Shown in pieces: positions 1-9,351 of a stretch of DNA of 64,000 nucleotides. Position numbers and translations under genes: made by a program. Position 1 is the first letter of the stretch; each line of letters opens with the position of its first letter. The notes under the pieces are model-generated. The model made no database searches. It worked only from the letters and a program-made list of their open reading frames with translations, and was not told where the DNA came from. Location: NCBI RefSeq assembly GCF_018881855.1, contig NZ_JACVPN010000001.1, forward strand, positions 898,200 through 962,199, read 5' to 3'. The DNA comes from Polynucleobacter sp. MWH-Berg-3C6. Lineage in GTDB: Bacteria; Pseudomonadota; Gammaproteobacteria; Burkholderiales; Burkholderiaceae.

Positions 1-227
1 CAATCATGATGACGACGATTGCTGCTTTAATGGGCGCATTACCTATTGCGCTTGGCATCGGTGCTGGCGCAGAGTTACGGCAGCCTCTAGGTATTAGTGT
101 TGCTGGTGGCCTCATCTTCTCCCAATTCGTCACTTTAATTATTACGCCTGTTATTTACCTTTACTTAGATAAATATGCTGGTAATGGTCCGATGGACATT
201 CCCCCGTCTGTGCTCGAAGGAACTTAA
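1..227 (+). CDS. RND efflux transporter permease, C-terminal end (partial)
   Basis: The reading frame is open from the window edge and ends in TAA at 225-227, so only the last 75 or so residues are present. They match the C-terminus of an inner-membrane RND drug-efflux permease of the MdtB/MdtC type: [17 protein letters not shown], then a G-rich stretch and a final hydrophobic helix ending [12 protein letters not shown]. The family exports drugs by proton antiport together with a periplasmic adaptor and an outer-membrane channel, which would lie upstream. The stop overlaps the dnaQ start by one base (TAATG), suggesting co-translation. Substrate cannot be told from this fragment. Confidence 0.85.
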   Translation, partial: IMMTTIAALMGALPIALGIGAGAELRQPLGISVAGGLIFSQFVTLIITPVIYLYLDKYAGNGPMDIPPSVLEGT

Positions 228-937
228 TGCGCCAAGTCATACTCGATACCGAAACAACTGGGCTAAACCCCGCTACTGGTGACCGCATTATTGAAATTGG
301 TTGCGTCGAAATGGTTGGTCGTCGTTTAACAGATCGTACTTTTCACTATTACATTAATCCAGAGCGAGATATCGATGCTGGTGCTTTTGCAGTTCATGGT
401 CTATCACGTGAGTTTCTTTCTGATAAGCCAGTCTTCGCTAATATCGTTGAGCAACTCATCGAGTTTGTAGATGGCGCAGAAATCGTGATTCACAACGCAG
501 CCTTTGACTTAGGCTTTCTCGATAATGAATTCGCCCTACTCAAGCGCCCACCATTTCGTAATTTAGCGGCCAAAATCACCGATACCTTACTAGATGCTCG
601 TCAGATGTTCCCTGGTAAACGTAACTCTTTAGATGCGCTGTGTGAGCGCTTTTCGATCAGCAACCAACATCGAACCTTGCACGGAGCGCTTTTGGATGCG
701 CAGCTATTAGCTGAAGTCTACGTTTCAATGACAAGAGGTCAAGAGGATCTATCGATCGATCTGATTGATTACACTGTTGGCGCAGACGCATCTGGACATA
801 CAAAAGCCTTACCCACAGATTTCAAAATACTCACAGCTAGCGAAGATGATCTCGCGCAGCACGAAAAGATTCTTGCAGAGATCGCAAAAGCAAGTAAAAA
901 GGACTCCGTATGGAGCCCTTTAAATACCGCTTCTTAA
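227..937 (+). CDS. dnaQ: DNA polymerase III epsilon subunit (3'-5' proofreading exonuclease)
   Basis: A 236-residue DEDDh exonuclease. ExoI is at the N-terminus (ILDTETTGL; Asp7, Glu9), ExoII is HNAAFDLGFLDNEF (Asp94), and ExoIIIe is LHGALLDAQL (His152, Asp157), so all five catalytic residues are present. Length and the C-terminal tail fit replicative epsilon, which binds the alpha and theta/beta partners, rather than a short exonuclease domain. The start overlaps the stop of the upstream RND permease gene (TAATG). The last codons also encode a hairpin that looks like the terminator of the convergent gene on the minus strand. Confidence 0.95.
   Translation: MRQVILDTETTGLNPATGDRIIEIGCVEMVGRRLTDRTFHYYINPERDIDAGAFAVHGLSREFLSDKPVFANIVEQLIEFVDGAEIVIHNAAFDLGFLDNEFALLKRPPFRNLAAKITDTLLDARQMFPGKRNSLDALCERFSISNQHRTLHGALLDAQLLAEVYVSMTRGQEDLSIDLIDYTVGADASGHTKALPTDFKILTASEDDLAQHEKILAEIAKASKKDSVWSPLNTAS
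896..921 (-). terminator. rho-independent terminator for the minus-strand dehydrogenase gene, inside dnaQ
   Basis: Read on the minus strand, a 10-bp stem (912-921 with 898-907, one G-U pair) closes a 4-base loop (908-911) and runs into five T's. It lies 25 bases past the stop of the minus-strand gene ending at 946 and within the last codons of dnaQ. On the plus strand the same hairpin has an A-C mismatch and no T tract, so it should act mainly on minus-strand transcripts. Confidence 0.6.
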
Positions 938-945
938 GACCTGAT

Positions 946-2037
946 TTAGATAGCGGCAGCAATCGCCTTACCTAGATCGTCCGTCTTTGCTGTGCCACCA
1001 ATATCTGGTGTTAATGGGGCGTGCCCAGGGCCAGCGATGAGAACCTTTTCAATTGCACTGAAAATAGCCTTGCCCGCCTCTGGATAACCAAGGTGATCAA
1101 GCATCATCGCCCCGCTCCAAATTTGACCAATCGGATTAGCAATCATCTTGCCGTAGATATCAGGGGCTGAACCATGAACCGGTTCAAACAATGATGGGAA
1201 TTTACCTTCTGGGTTAATACTGCCAGACGGTGCAACTGCAATCGTGCCGGTACATGCTGGACCCAAGTCAGAGAGAATATCGCCGAACAGGTTGCTAGCA
1301 ACAACCACATCAAAACGATCAGGATTCATTACAAAGTGTGCTGACAAAATATCAATGTGATATTTGTCGGTACGCACATCAGTAAATTTCTTGGACATCG
1401 CCTCTACGCGCTCATCCCAGTAAGGCATAGTGATTGCAATGCCATTGGATTTAGTGGCGGAGGTCAAATGTTTCTTAGGGCGGCTCTGAGCCAAATCATA
1501 GGCGTACTTCAAAATACGATCAACGCCCTGTCTAGTAAATACCGATTCTTGAATCACAAATTCGCGATCGGTATCAGGGAACATCTTGCCGCCTACGCTG
1601 GAATATTCACCCTCTGTGTTTTCACGCACAACGAAGAAATCGATATCACCTGGCTTGCGATTAGCTAAAGGGCAAGGAATGCCTGGCAATAAACGTACCG
1701 GACGTAAATTAACGTATTGATCAAAGCCACGACGGAACTGAATTAAGCTCCCCCACAGAGAAACGTGGTCAGGTAGAACATCAGGCATACCAACAGCACC
1801 AAAAAAGATGGCATCGTATTTCATGAGTGTTTCAAACCAGTCATCTGGCATCATCTTGCCGTGCTTAAGATAGTAATCACAGCTAGCAAAATCAAAATGG
1901 TCGAACTGCATGCCTAGGCCAAATTTACGATTTGCAGCCTCAAGCGCACGCACACCCTCGGGCATGACTTCCTTACCGATGCCATCTCCAGGAATAACGG
2001 CAATTTTTGGGTTCTTGAAGATTTTTTTAGCGTTCAT
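946..2037 (-). CDS. tartrate/D-malate dehydrogenase-type oxidative decarboxylase
   Basis: A 363-residue member of the isocitrate/isopropylmalate dehydrogenase family. The N-terminus has AVIPGDGIGKEVMPEG; the middle has FFVVRENTEGEYSSVGG; the C-terminal part has NLFGDILSDLGP and FEPVHGSAPDIYGK, the divalent-metal and NAD sites. The long RRGFDQYVNLRPVRLLPG segment matches the tartrate dehydrogenase/D-malate dehydrogenase branch (TtuC/DmlA) better than LeuB. It would oxidise and decarboxylate a 2-hydroxyacid such as D-malate with NAD+. No leuCD genes are near, which argues against LeuB. The exact substrate is not decided by the sequence. Confidence 0.85.
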   Translation of the reverse strand: MNAKKIFKNPKIAVIPGDGIGKEVMPEGVRALEAANRKFGLGMQFDHFDFASCDYYLKHGKMMPDDWFETLMKYDAIFFGAVGMPDVLPDHVSLWGSLIQFRRGFDQYVNLRPVRLLPGIPCPLANRKPGDIDFFVVRENTEGEYSSVGGKMFPDTDREFVIQESVFTRQGVDRILKYAYDLAQSRPKKHLTSATKSNGIAITMPYWDERVEAMSKKFTDVRTDKYHIDILSAHFVMNPDRFDVVVASNLFGDILSDLGPACTGTIAVAPSGSINPEGKFPSLFEPVHGSAPDIYGKMIANPIGQIWSGAMMLDHLGYPEAGKAIFSAIEKVLIAGPGHAPLTPDIGGTAKTDDLGKAIAAAI

Positions 2038-2093
2038 TGTTTATGTCTCAATCATTAGTGGTTCTATTTAATGCAATCGGGGTAATTTATACA

Positions 2094-2756
2094 CTAGCTG
2101 ATGGCACGTCGGATTTGATCTGGAGCAGACTTGCCACCCTTAGCAATTGAATCGCTATCGTACTCAGTGGTATTTTCAATCGTCTCCGGAGCGTCCTCCA
2201 GCATACGGATATTATCCTTCGGGCAGATGGGCGCCCCATAACTAGCCCATTTTTTAAGCAATGTGACCTCGTAACCACATTGACCACATTTGGCCTTACT
2301 ACGGCTTGCATTGCTGGGTCTGGGAGGCGGGAAAACGATAGCCTGGTGAGGATATGGGCCCAGTTCTTGACTAATCATCATGAGCTTCACGGTGAGCTCC
2401 TCAGTAGCATGAGCCATCCTAGCTGGTCCCTCTAGTCCAACGGTCTGAGCAATCCCTTTAAAGTCCTCTCCGTGGCCGCTAAAGCAGTCATCTACGGCAT
2501 GACATAGCTCATGCACCAAGGTATCGAGCAACTGCACTGGATCATCAATTTTGGGGGATATAAAGATCTCGTTAACGCCCCCACCAGAACGCTCCCTTGG
2601 CCAGCATTGGCCTAAGGTAGTTCTAGGGCTACTAGAGGCTGGGAAGCCACAGGAAACTCTTACTGGGGGGATGGCATAGCCAGCTTTGGAAAATACTGGC
2701 TCAAGGTGTCTAACGGCATCTTCAAGCCATGCTTCGCGAACAGAATGTTGCTTCAT
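2094..2756 (-). CDS. SprT-like zinc metalloprotein
   Basis: A protein of 220 residues with a zincin motif HELCH (His82, Glu83, His86) followed by SGHGEDF (His95 as likely third ligand), the SprT pattern. A C-terminal zinc ribbon is suggested by CGQCGYEV (Cys157, Cys160) and a later Cys near residue 178. SprT/SPRTN-like proteins include DNA-protein crosslink proteases, but the role of the bacterial members is poorly known. The frame is open further upstream to 2984, but that would overlap the divergent amidase gene; the Met at 2756 is chosen because SprT-like similarity begins just after it. The 82-base gap to the amidase start must hold both promoters. Confidence 0.75.
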   Translation of the reverse strand: MKQHSVREAWLEDAVRHLEPVFSKAGYAIPPVRVSCGFPASSSPRTTLGQCWPRERSGGGVNEIFISPKIDDPVQLLDTLVHELCHAVDDCFSGHGEDFKGIAQTVGLEGPARMAHATEELTVKLMMISQELGPYPHQAIVFPPPRPSNASRSKAKCGQCGYEVTLLKKWASYGAPICPKDNIRMLEDAPETIENTTEYDSDSIAKGGKSAPDQIRRAIS

Positions 2757-2838
2757 CGATCTACTTACTTTGCGCAATTGAGGTGAGATTAAAAACGGTA
2801 AATTGCGATCATACGCCACCAACCGTAGAATATGGCCT

Positions 2839-4149
2839 ATGAAAGATCTAGAAAGCCTCAGCGCATCCCAAGCAGTAAAAGCCCTGTCCAAAAGAGAGAT
2901 TAAGGCAACCGATTTACTCCTATCCTGCTTAGACCGCATCGGCCAGCGAGAAAGCACCGTAAAGGCCTGGGTTAGCCTTGGCAAGGAGAATGCTTTAACT
3001 AGGGCAAAAGCACTCGATAAGGGGGCAATTCAGGGTCTGCTGCATGGCCTACCCATTGGGGTCAAGGATTTATTCGATACCTATGATCTGCCAACCGCCT
3101 ATGGGTCACCCATTTATCAAAATAACTATCCTAGTGCTGATGCGGTTTCAATCGCCTTAATGCGTCAAGCTGGCGGCATTATTTTAGGAAAGACCGTCAC
3201 AACAGAGTTCGCCTCTTTTAAGGGCGGCATCACTACCAACCCCCATAACAGCAAACACACTCCTGGAGGATCCTCTAGCGGCTCTGCAGCTGCAGTTGCT
3301 GACTTCATGGTGCCATTGGCTACCGGCAGTCAGACTGCTGGATCGATTATTCGTCCAGCATCTTATTGCGGCGTAGTTGGTTTTAAGCCGAGTCTTGGCA
3401 AAGTGAGTATCGCTGGTGCCAAAAGCCTATCGATATCAATGGATGTACTAGGCTGTTTTGGCCGCAGCGTAGAAGACGTTGCTCTGGGTATTGCAGCCAT
3501 GAGTGGAGATCATGGACTTGCTACGGTCAATGAACTTCATAACAAACCTAGAATCGGTATTTGTAAAACAGCTAATTGGTCACATGCTCAAAAAGAAACT
3601 GCGACTGCATTAGCTGTTGCAAGACATGCAGCGGAATCGATTTGCAAAGGAACGGTTGGCGATCAAAAACTACCGAAGGCATGTGATGGTTTAACACAAG
3701 CCCAAACTAATATCATGATGTCGGAAATGTCCCGCAGCCTACTTTTTGAACGCGTCCACTATCCCAAGAAAATCAATCCCTTAATTAGTAAATTACTAAA
3801 TGATGGTGCTCAAATTAGCTATGAGCAATACGCCAAAGATCTACACATGGTGGAACGTGCCAAAGCCTCAGTTGCAGATCTCTTTAGCAATGAGATTGAT
3901 ATCTTGATTGCGCCGAGCGCCACAGGGGAAGCGCCGCTGATTAAAGATGGTACAGGCGATCCTATTTTTTGCAGAGACTGGAGCATGCTTGGACTACCAT
4001 GTATCAACATCAATGTAGCTAGTGGACCCAATGGGCTACCAGTAGGCGTACAACTAATTGCAGGCCCAGGTAAAGATCATTTCTTACTAAGTGCAGCCAG
4101 GGCATTCGCGCTAGCATTACCTGATCCTGTATTAAGGGATCAGGCTTAA
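2839..4149 (+). CDS. amidase signature family hydrolase
   Basis: A 436-residue amidase-signature enzyme with the Ser-Ser-Lys triad: Lys76 in PIGVKDLFDT, the Gly/Ser loop TPGGSSSGSAAAV (Ser145/146), and the nucleophile Ser169 in GSQTAGSIIRPAS. Relatives hydrolyse amides, including GatA in the tRNA amidotransferase, but no gatB or gatC is adjacent and the C-terminal half lacks GatA features I would expect, so it is a general amidase of unknown substrate. The start at 2839 is used because homology begins at MKDLESLS; an in-frame upstream ATG at 2803 would add 12 unrelated residues. Confidence 0.85.
   Translation: MKDLESLSASQAVKALSKREIKATDLLLSCLDRIGQRESTVKAWVSLGKENALTRAKALDKGAIQGLLHGLPIGVKDLFDTYDLPTAYGSPIYQNNYPSADAVSIALMRQAGGIILGKTVTTEFASFKGGITTNPHNSKHTPGGSSSGSAAAVADFMVPLATGSQTAGSIIRPASYCGVVGFKPSLGKVSIAGAKSLSISMDVLGCFGRSVEDVALGIAAMSGDHGLATVNELHNKPRIGICKTANWSHAQKETATALAVARHAAESICKGTVGDQKLPKACDGLTQAQTNIMMSEMSRSLLFERVHYPKKINPLISKLLNDGAQISYEQYAKDLHMVERAKASVADLFSNEIDILIAPSATGEAPLIKDGTGDPIFCRDWSMLGLPCININVASGPNGLPVGVQLIAGPGKDHFLLSAARAFALALPDPVLRDQA
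4120..4144. terminator. possible hairpin at the end of the amidase gene
   Basis: A perfect 8-bp inverted repeat, CCTGATCC and GGATCAGG, with a 9-base loop spans the last codons of the amidase gene. Neither strand has a T run after it, so it is a weak terminator candidate between two convergent genes (amidase and the Bug protein). It may only be an mRNA 3'-end stem. Confidence 0.3.
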
Positions 4150-4182
4150 GATAGTTACTATACGACTGAAGTTATTAATGAT

Positions 4183-5160
4183 TTAGTCGAGCGTAATATT
4201 GGCAGACTTGATTGCCTTATTCCAATATGGGAGCTCTTTCTTAACCAACGCCTCAGTTGCAGCAGGAGTTAAATAACGCAACTCCACTCCAGCTGCATCA
4301 GCACGCTCTTTCACTTCAGGCATTGCCAAACTCTTTTTAACGGAATCTGTCAGCTTAGCAATCACTGGAGCTGGTGTTCCGGCGGGTGCAAATAAACCTA
4401 CCCAAGACTCTAGCTGGAAGGATGGTAAACCAGCCTCAGCAGTAGTCGGTACATTAGGCATGCCTGGGTGACGATTCTTACCAGTCACTGCTAAGCCTTT
4501 CAGCTTGCCGCTTTGAACATGCTGCATTAATGATGGTGGCGTACTAATGAAAACCTGCACCTGACCCGCTAGAACATCCTGAATCGCTGGCCCCGATCCT
4601 TTGTATGGGACATGGACCATATCAACACCCGTAGTTTGCTTAAACATTTCAGTGCCAATGTGAGAGACGGAGCCGTTTCCTTGTGAAGCGTAATTAAGCT
4701 TCCCTGGATTGGCTTTTGCATACGCAATAAATTCTTTCAAATTATTGACAGGCACTGAAGGATGAACGGCGATCACATTTGTAGAAACAGTTAATAAAGC
4801 GATAGGAGAAAAATCTTTAATCGGATCCCAGGGAAGCTTATCCATTAAAGCGGGATTACCTACGTGATAGCCGGAGTAAGAAATCAATAAAGTGTAGCCA
4901 TCCGGTTTTGAGTTTGCTACATATTGATAGGCAATGTTTCCACTTGCCCCTGGCTTGTTATCAACAACAACTGTTTGACCAATTACCCTTGTAAGCGGTT
5001 CACTTAATAAGCGTGCAGAGGTATCAACCAATCCACCTGGAGGGTTTGGAACCACTAAACTAATTGGACGATCTGGGAAAGGCGCCGCTCCAGTAAGCTG
5101 CACGGTCGTAGAAAGCGCAAGTGTCACCAATAATTTTTGGGCTAGATGAAATCTTTTCAT
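4183..5160 (-). CDS. Bug-family (tripartite tricarboxylate transporter) substrate-binding protein
   Basis: A 325-residue periplasmic binding protein with a typical signal peptide (two basic residues, then a hydrophobic run ending near LTGAAPFPDRP). The mature part shows Bug/TctC hallmarks: PISLVVPNPPGG, DNKPGASGNIAYQYVANSKPDGYTL split over two loops, and VPYKGSGPAIQDVLAGQV. Such proteins capture carboxylates, and some serve as sensors or orphan binders. No TctA/TctB membrane genes are in the window, so the partner transporter is elsewhere or absent. AGGAG six bases before the ATG supports the start. Ligand unknown. Confidence 0.9.
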   Translation of the reverse strand: MKRFHLAQKLLVTLALSTTVQLTGAAPFPDRPISLVVPNPPGGLVDTSARLLSEPLTRVIGQTVVVDNKPGASGNIAYQYVANSKPDGYTLLISYSGYHVGNPALMDKLPWDPIKDFSPIALLTVSTNVIAVHPSVPVNNLKEFIAYAKANPGKLNYASQGNGSVSHIGTEMFKQTTGVDMVHVPYKGSGPAIQDVLAGQVQVFISTPPSLMQHVQSGKLKGLAVTGKNRHPGMPNVPTTAEAGLPSFQLESWVGLFAPAGTPAPVIAKLTDSVKKSLAMPEVKERADAAGVELRYLTPAATEALVKKELPYWNKAIKSANITLD

Positions 5161-5198
5161 AAGGGTCTCCTAGAATTTTTATCTGTATTGTGACTAGT

Positions 5199-6320
5199 TT
5201 ATCGCTGTCCTACTTTAACGCTTCCGAATACCGCCTGGGCCTCTCTTGGTAAACAACGCCAGTAACGCTCGTTTGCAGTCACCGTGGCACCCAAGGCGGC
5301 AGCAGCCTCCCATCCCCAGCGTGGTTTGTAGAGAAAGGCTCTGGCCAATGCGATCAGGTCGGCATCGCCAGCTTGCAAGATTGCTTCAGCTTCATGTGGA
5401 TCGGTAATCAAACCCACTGTCATGGTTGGTATGCCTGATTGTTCTTTAACAATCTTTGCAAAAGGCACTTGATATCTTGGTCCTAAAGCAATTTTTTGTT
5501 TGGGAGAAATGCCACCAGAAGAAATATGGACAAAATTACAACCCAAGGGCTTGAGCTGTTTTGCAAAATTCGCAGTCTCTTCTGGGGTCCAGCCACCCTC
5601 AATCCAATCACTCGCAGAAATACGAATTCCCAAGACGCCTTGATATGCGGCTCTTACTGCAGCAAATAACTCCAATGGAAATCGAATGCGGTTTTCAAAT
5701 GATCCGCCGTATTCATCCGAACGCTGATTTGCAATTGGTGACAAAAACTGATGAAGTAAGTAGCCATGAGCACCATGCAGCTCAATGCCATCGACACCAA
5801 TGCGCTCTGAACGTTTTGCTGCAACGACAAAGTCTTCAATCAATTGCTTCAGTTCAGCTTTGGATAACTCATGTGGAAGACGCTCACCTTCAAGCTGAGG
5901 AATTGCTGAAGGTGCCAAAGTTTCCCAGCCGCCCTGATCAGCCGTTAATAATTGACCGCCATCCCAAGGAGTTGCGCTCGATGCTTTGCGTCCTGCATGA
6001 GCAAGTTGAATAAATACTGGAATTGCAGGCGCCAACTTACGGGCACGACTTAATTTATCTTTAAGGGCAGCTTCGGTGCGGTCATCCCATAAACCTAAAC
6101 ATGCAGGAGTAATTCGACCTTCAGGTGTGACGCCCGTTGCCTCAATGATGAATAAAGAAGCGCCGCTATTGAGTAAGTTACCCCAATGCATCAAATGCCA
6201 ATCTGTAGCCTCACCATTATTTGCTGAGTATTGGCACATCGGGGCAACCACAATGCGGTTAGCCAATTCCAGTGGTCCACGTGGCGAACTCAGGGTGTAG
6301 CTGGAGAACAAAAGACTCAT
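5199..6320 (-). CDS. NADH:flavin oxidoreductase, old yellow enzyme family
   Basis: A 373-residue FMN-dependent TIM-barrel reductase. NRIVVAPMCQYSANNG near the N-terminus, FIQLAHAGRKASS, ELHGAHGYLLHQFLSP and NQRSDEYGGSFENRIRFPLE are the classical OYE signatures; the MCQYSA form is that of the YqjM/XenA-like branch. These enzymes reduce alpha,beta-unsaturated carbonyl compounds with NAD(P)H. An AAGG sits six bases before the ATG. It reads away from mmsA, sharing a 162-base divergent region. The physiological substrate cannot be deduced. Confidence 0.9.
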   Translation of the reverse strand: MSLLFSSYTLSSPRGPLELANRIVVAPMCQYSANNGEATDWHLMHWGNLLNSGASLFIIEATGVTPEGRITPACLGLWDDRTEAALKDKLSRARKLAPAIPVFIQLAHAGRKASSATPWDGGQLLTADQGGWETLAPSAIPQLEGERLPHELSKAELKQLIEDFVVAAKRSERIGVDGIELHGAHGYLLHQFLSPIANQRSDEYGGSFENRIRFPLELFAAVRAAYQGVLGIRISASDWIEGGWTPEETANFAKQLKPLGCNFVHISSGGISPKQKIALGPRYQVPFAKIVKEQSGIPTMTVGLITDPHEAEAILQAGDADLIALARAFLYKPRWGWEAAAALGATVTANERYWRCLPREAQAVFGSVKVGQR

Positions 6321-6482
6321 GGGATACCTTAAAAAGCGGAAATTAGTCCAAAATTACGAAAATGATTCTAAAGCGATAAAATACTCTAAAAGCAGAATAA
6401 ACGAGACAAAGAAGTCTTGCTGACCCAGCGGTTGGTAGACCTCAGATACCAAAACCTATCAACGAAATAAGCAGACGAGATT

Positions 6483-8003
6483 ATGAACGCACCTCAAGCC
6501 TTTGATTCAAATGCTGATATCGGCCACTATGTTGGCGGCAGCGTACTAAACCCTAAAGATGGGCGCTTTGCCGATGTCTATAACCCCGCTAAAGGAGCTG
6601 TAGCTCGCCGCGTAGCCCTCGCCAGCCGTAAGGAAGTAGATGCCGCAGTAGCAGTTGCCCAAAAGGCTTTTGAAAGCTGGGGCCAAACTAGCCCACTACG
6701 ACGAGCCCGCATTCTTTTCAAATACTTGGAATTGCTCAACGCCAATCGCGATGCGTTAGCAGCCATCATTACTGCCGAACACGGCAAAGTATTTACTGAT
6801 GCTCAGGGAGAAGTTACTCGTGGTATTGAGATTCTAGAATTTGCTACTGGCATCCCAGAATTACTTAAAGGTGACTACACCGAACAAGTCTCTACCGATA
6901 TTGATAATTGGATCATGCGCCAGCCTTTAGGTGTGGTTGCTGGTATTACCCCATTTAACTTCCCAGTCATGGTGCCAATGTGGATGTTCCCAGTAGCTAT
7001 TGCCTGCGGCAATACTTTCATTCTCAAACCAAGCCCAACTGATCCATCAGCCTCGTTGTTTATGGCCAAGCTTCTCAAAGAAGCTGGTTTACCAGATGGT
7101 GTATTTAACGTCGTTCAAGGTGATAAAGAAGCGGTAGATGCCTTGATTGAAAATCCAGATGTTAAAGCGGTCAGCTTTGTTGGCTCCACACCAATAGCCA
7201 ACTACATCTATGAGCGTTGCGCCCATTTTGGCAAACGCTCTCAGGCTTTAGGCGGCGCTAAGAACCATATGGTCATCATGCCTGACGCAGATATTGATAA
7301 GGCAATTGATGCTCTGATAGGCGCTGCATACGGCTCTGCAGGCGAACGTTGTATGGCTATTTCAGTAGCGGTATTGGTTGGCGATGTTGCAGAAAAAATC
7401 ATGCCAAAACTGATCGAGCGCACCAAAACTCTCAAAGTAAAGAATGGTATGGAGCTTGATGCTGAAATGGGCCCTATTGTCACCAAGGCGGCCTTAGAGC
7501 GTATCACTGGCTACATCGAGAGCGGCGTTGCCTCTGGCGCCAAGTTATTAGTTGATGGTCGCGGCTTAAAAGTGCCGGGCAATGAAAATGGTTTCTTTAT
7601 CGGCGGCACTCTCTTTGATAATGTTCAGCCTGATATGAAGATTTACCTTGAAGAAATCTTTGGACCGGTTCTCTCCTGTTTACGAGTAGCAAACTTTACC
7701 GATGCCCTCAATCTAGTTAACTCTTGTGAGTTTGGCAACGGTGTTGCTTGCTTTACCAGTGATGGCAACATCGCCCGTGAATTTGCCCGCCGCGTCCAAG
7801 TTGGCATGGTTGGTATCAATGTGCCTATTCCAGTGCCGATGGCTTGGCATGGCTTTGGTGGCTGGAAGAAATCTATCTTTGGTGATATGAATGCCTATGG
7901 CAAAGAAGGAGTTCGCTTCTATACCAAGCAAAAGAGCGTAATGCAGCGCTGGCCTGAAAGTATTGCTAAAGGCGCAGAGTTTGTGATGCCAACCTCAAAG
8001 TAA
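6483..8003 (+). CDS. mmsA: methylmalonate-semialdehyde dehydrogenase (CoA-acylating)
   Basis: A 506-residue aldehyde dehydrogenase. Cofactor loop [15 protein letters not shown], catalytic Cys290 in [14 protein letters not shown], and [13 protein letters not shown] are present; the GERCMA context and [15 protein letters not shown] near the C-terminus are specific to the CoA-acylating MmsA branch. It converts methylmalonate semialdehyde or malonate semialdehyde to propionyl-CoA or acetyl-CoA with NAD+ and CoA, in valine, inositol or beta-alanine breakdown. The gene stands alone, without mmsB or other valine catabolic genes, and is followed by a strong terminator. Confidence 0.93.
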   Translation: MNAPQAFDSNADIGHYVGGSVLNPKDGRFADVYNPAKGAVARRVALASRKEVDAAVAVAQKAFESWGQTSPLRRARILFKYLELLNANRDALAAIITAEHGKVFTDAQGEVTRGIEILEFATGIPELLKGDYTEQVSTDIDNWIMRQPLGVVAGITPFNFPVMVPMWMFPVAIACGNTFILKPSPTDPSASLFMAKLLKEAGLPDGVFNVVQGDKEAVDALIENPDVKAVSFVGSTPIANYIYERCAHFGKRSQALGGAKNHMVIMPDADIDKAIDALIGAAYGSAGERCMAISVAVLVGDVAEKIMPKLIERTKTLKVKNGMELDAEMGPIVTKAALERITGYIESGVASGAKLLVDGRGLKVPGNENGFFIGGTLFDNVQPDMKIYLEEIFGPVLSCLRVANFTDALNLVNSCEFGNGVACFTSDGNIAREFARRVQVGMVGINVPIPVPMAWHGFGGWKKSIFGDMNAYGKEGVRFYTKQKSVMQRWPESIAKGAEFVMPTSK

Positions 8004-8017
8004 TATAGTCCTGAAAT

Positions 8018-8047
8018 AAAAATAGCGATCTACGGATCGCTATTTTT
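8018..8047. terminator. bidirectional rho-independent terminator
   Basis: A perfect 13-bp inverted repeat (8018-8030 with 8035-8047) around the loop TACG gives a stem with a GC-containing core, A-rich on the left and T-rich on the right. It lies between the convergent ends of mmsA and the DUF1178 gene and should stop transcription in both directions. Confidence 0.85.
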
Positions 8048-8069
8048 TTACTCTAAATGATTGAGCTTC

Positions 8070-8555
8070 TTATTGCAGGGTATTTTTAAACGCTGGCATC
8101 AAGGGCATTGCCAACACATCAATGCCCTCTTCTCTTAAAGCCTCAGCCTCATCTAATGTGGTCTGACCACGAATGCTTCGCTCAGGAGATTCCTTGTAGT
8201 GAATCTTTCTGGCTTCTTCAGCAAATGAATTACCGACATCCTCAGATCGACCCATGAGTTCACGCATACCTTTTAGAAAGGCTGCCTGAACTTGGGCTTC
8301 TAGATGAGAATGGTCTGGCCCTGTCAAAGCAACGACATCACCACTTAAGCTACCTGCGTCTGTTTTAGATACTGCCAACTCCGTTGAAGAAGATTTGGCG
8401 ATATGGGGAGCAGAGGGCATCCGGGAGATATCGGTACTGTCACATACAGGACAGGCAAGCATCCCCTTATCCTGTTGAGACAGGCAATCCTCTTCGGAGG
8501 CAAACCAGCCTTCAAAGCGGTGGTCTAGGGGGCAAGCAAGGTTATAAACTTTCAT
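8070..8555 (-). CDS. DUF1178 family protein
   Basis: A 161-residue protein with the DUF1178 start MKVYNLACPLDHRFEGWF and two paired cysteines further on (ACPVCDS), resembling a small zinc ribbon. A later segment, EDVGNSFAEEARKIHY, and the following acidic stretch EEGIDVLAMPLMP are typical of the family. Function unknown. It is followed downstream by a shared terminator and is 65 bases from the Nudix gene upstream, probably one transcript. Confidence 0.85.
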   Translation of the reverse strand: MKVYNLACPLDHRFEGWFASEEDCLSQQDKGMLACPVCDSTDISRMPSAPHIAKSSSTELAVSKTDAGSLSGDVVALTGPDHSHLEAQVQAAFLKGMRELMGRSEDVGNSFAEEARKIHYKESPERSIRGQTTLDEAEALREEGIDVLAMPLMPAFKNTLQ

Positions 8556-8620
8556 AAAGCCTATATAAGGGCAAAAGTGCTAAATTCAATACCCTTATTT
8601 TAATCGGGATTGCTCAAACC

Positions 8621-9220
8621 CTATTTAATCGGCTGGGGATGAACTAAGCCTCGGCGATAACGGTCTAACCAGTAGGTGGAGATGGTCGTTTTAACGTCTG
8701 TAATCTCACCTTCCTCTACCCATGCAATGAGCTGCTCTAGAGGGGCTGCAAAAACATCCAAAAACTCTTCCTCATCTAAATGACTGGCACCGGGCATTAG
8801 ATCCTCGGCCAAATAGATATCAATAAATTCAGTGGAATAAGAAATCACGGGATGTATGCGGCGGATATAGCTCCACTTTTTCGCTGTATATCCAGTTTCC
8901 TCTGCAAGCTCTCGTTGTGCACACAAAAGCGGATTTTCATTGGGATCCAATTTACCCGCCGGAATTTCAATACAGGCTTTGGCAATCGGATAACGATACT
9001 GACGCTCTAAGAGTACCCTGCCGTCATCCAATAAAGCAAGAATGGCAACAGCACCAGGATGCGTTAAATATTCTCTAACCGTCTCTTGTCCATCAGGCAA
9101 TGAAACCGTATCGCGCTTCATATTGAGAAAGATGCCGCCATAGATATCCTCACCAGAAATGCGCTCCTCACGTAAATGATGATCACCGCTGGGTAAATCT
9201 TTGAATGATTTCTCGGTCAT
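8621..9220 (-). CDS. Nudix hydrolase, ADP-ribose pyrophosphatase type
   Basis: A 199-residue protein with a complete Nudix box at about residues 89-111 (GKLDPNEN, then RELAEETGY), which fits GX5EX7REUXEEXGU. The upstream PGAVAILALLDDGRVLLERQYRYP and the IEIPAGK lead-in are those of ADP-ribose pyrophosphatases (NudF-like), which hydrolyse ADP-ribose to AMP and ribose 5-phosphate. The start at 9220 is preceded by GAGG nine bases upstream; an in-frame ATG at 9271 would add 17 residues without similarity and has no clear ribosome site. Confidence 0.85.
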   Translation of the reverse strand: MTEKSFKDLPSGDHHLREERISGEDIYGGIFLNMKRDTVSLPDGQETVREYLTHPGAVAILALLDDGRVLLERQYRYPIAKACIEIPAGKLDPNENPLLCAQRELAEETGYTAKKWSYIRRIHPVISYSTEFIDIYLAEDLMPGASHLDEEEFLDVFAAPLEQLIAWVEEGEITDVKTTISTYWLDRYRRGLVHPQPIK

Positions 9221-9298
9221 AAATGAATACCTCGTTTGTGGTGTCTCGATAATACAAAAATTCAATGGCAATCAGGCGGTTCGTTTCTCACCACCCCC

Positions 9299-9330
9299 AA
9301 AAAGAACAAAGGCCCCGTATAGGAGCCTTT
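9299..9330 (-). terminator. terminator of the nuo operon
   Basis: On the minus strand, 22 bases past the nuoN stop, AAAGGCTCC pairs with GGGGCCTTT (9 bp, one G-U) around a 5-base loop and is followed by GTTCTTTTT. This is the expected end of the long nuo transcript. Confidence 0.75.
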
Positions 9331-9351
9331 ATACCTAGATCGGAATCAGGA

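Noticed and set aside
2757..2984. Longer N-terminus of the SprT-like protein
   Set aside because: It would overlap the divergent amidase gene by 146 bases and shows no similarity to the family.
5561..6013. 150-residue frame opposite the old-yellow-enzyme gene
   Set aside because: It is the antisense shadow of a clear gene, with no ribosome site and no family resemblance.
6431..6463. Hairpin GTTGGTAG/CTATCAAC in the mmsA leader as a riboswitch or operator
   Set aside because: Only 8 bp with one wobble and a 17-base loop; it matches no riboswitch class that I know, so chance is likely.
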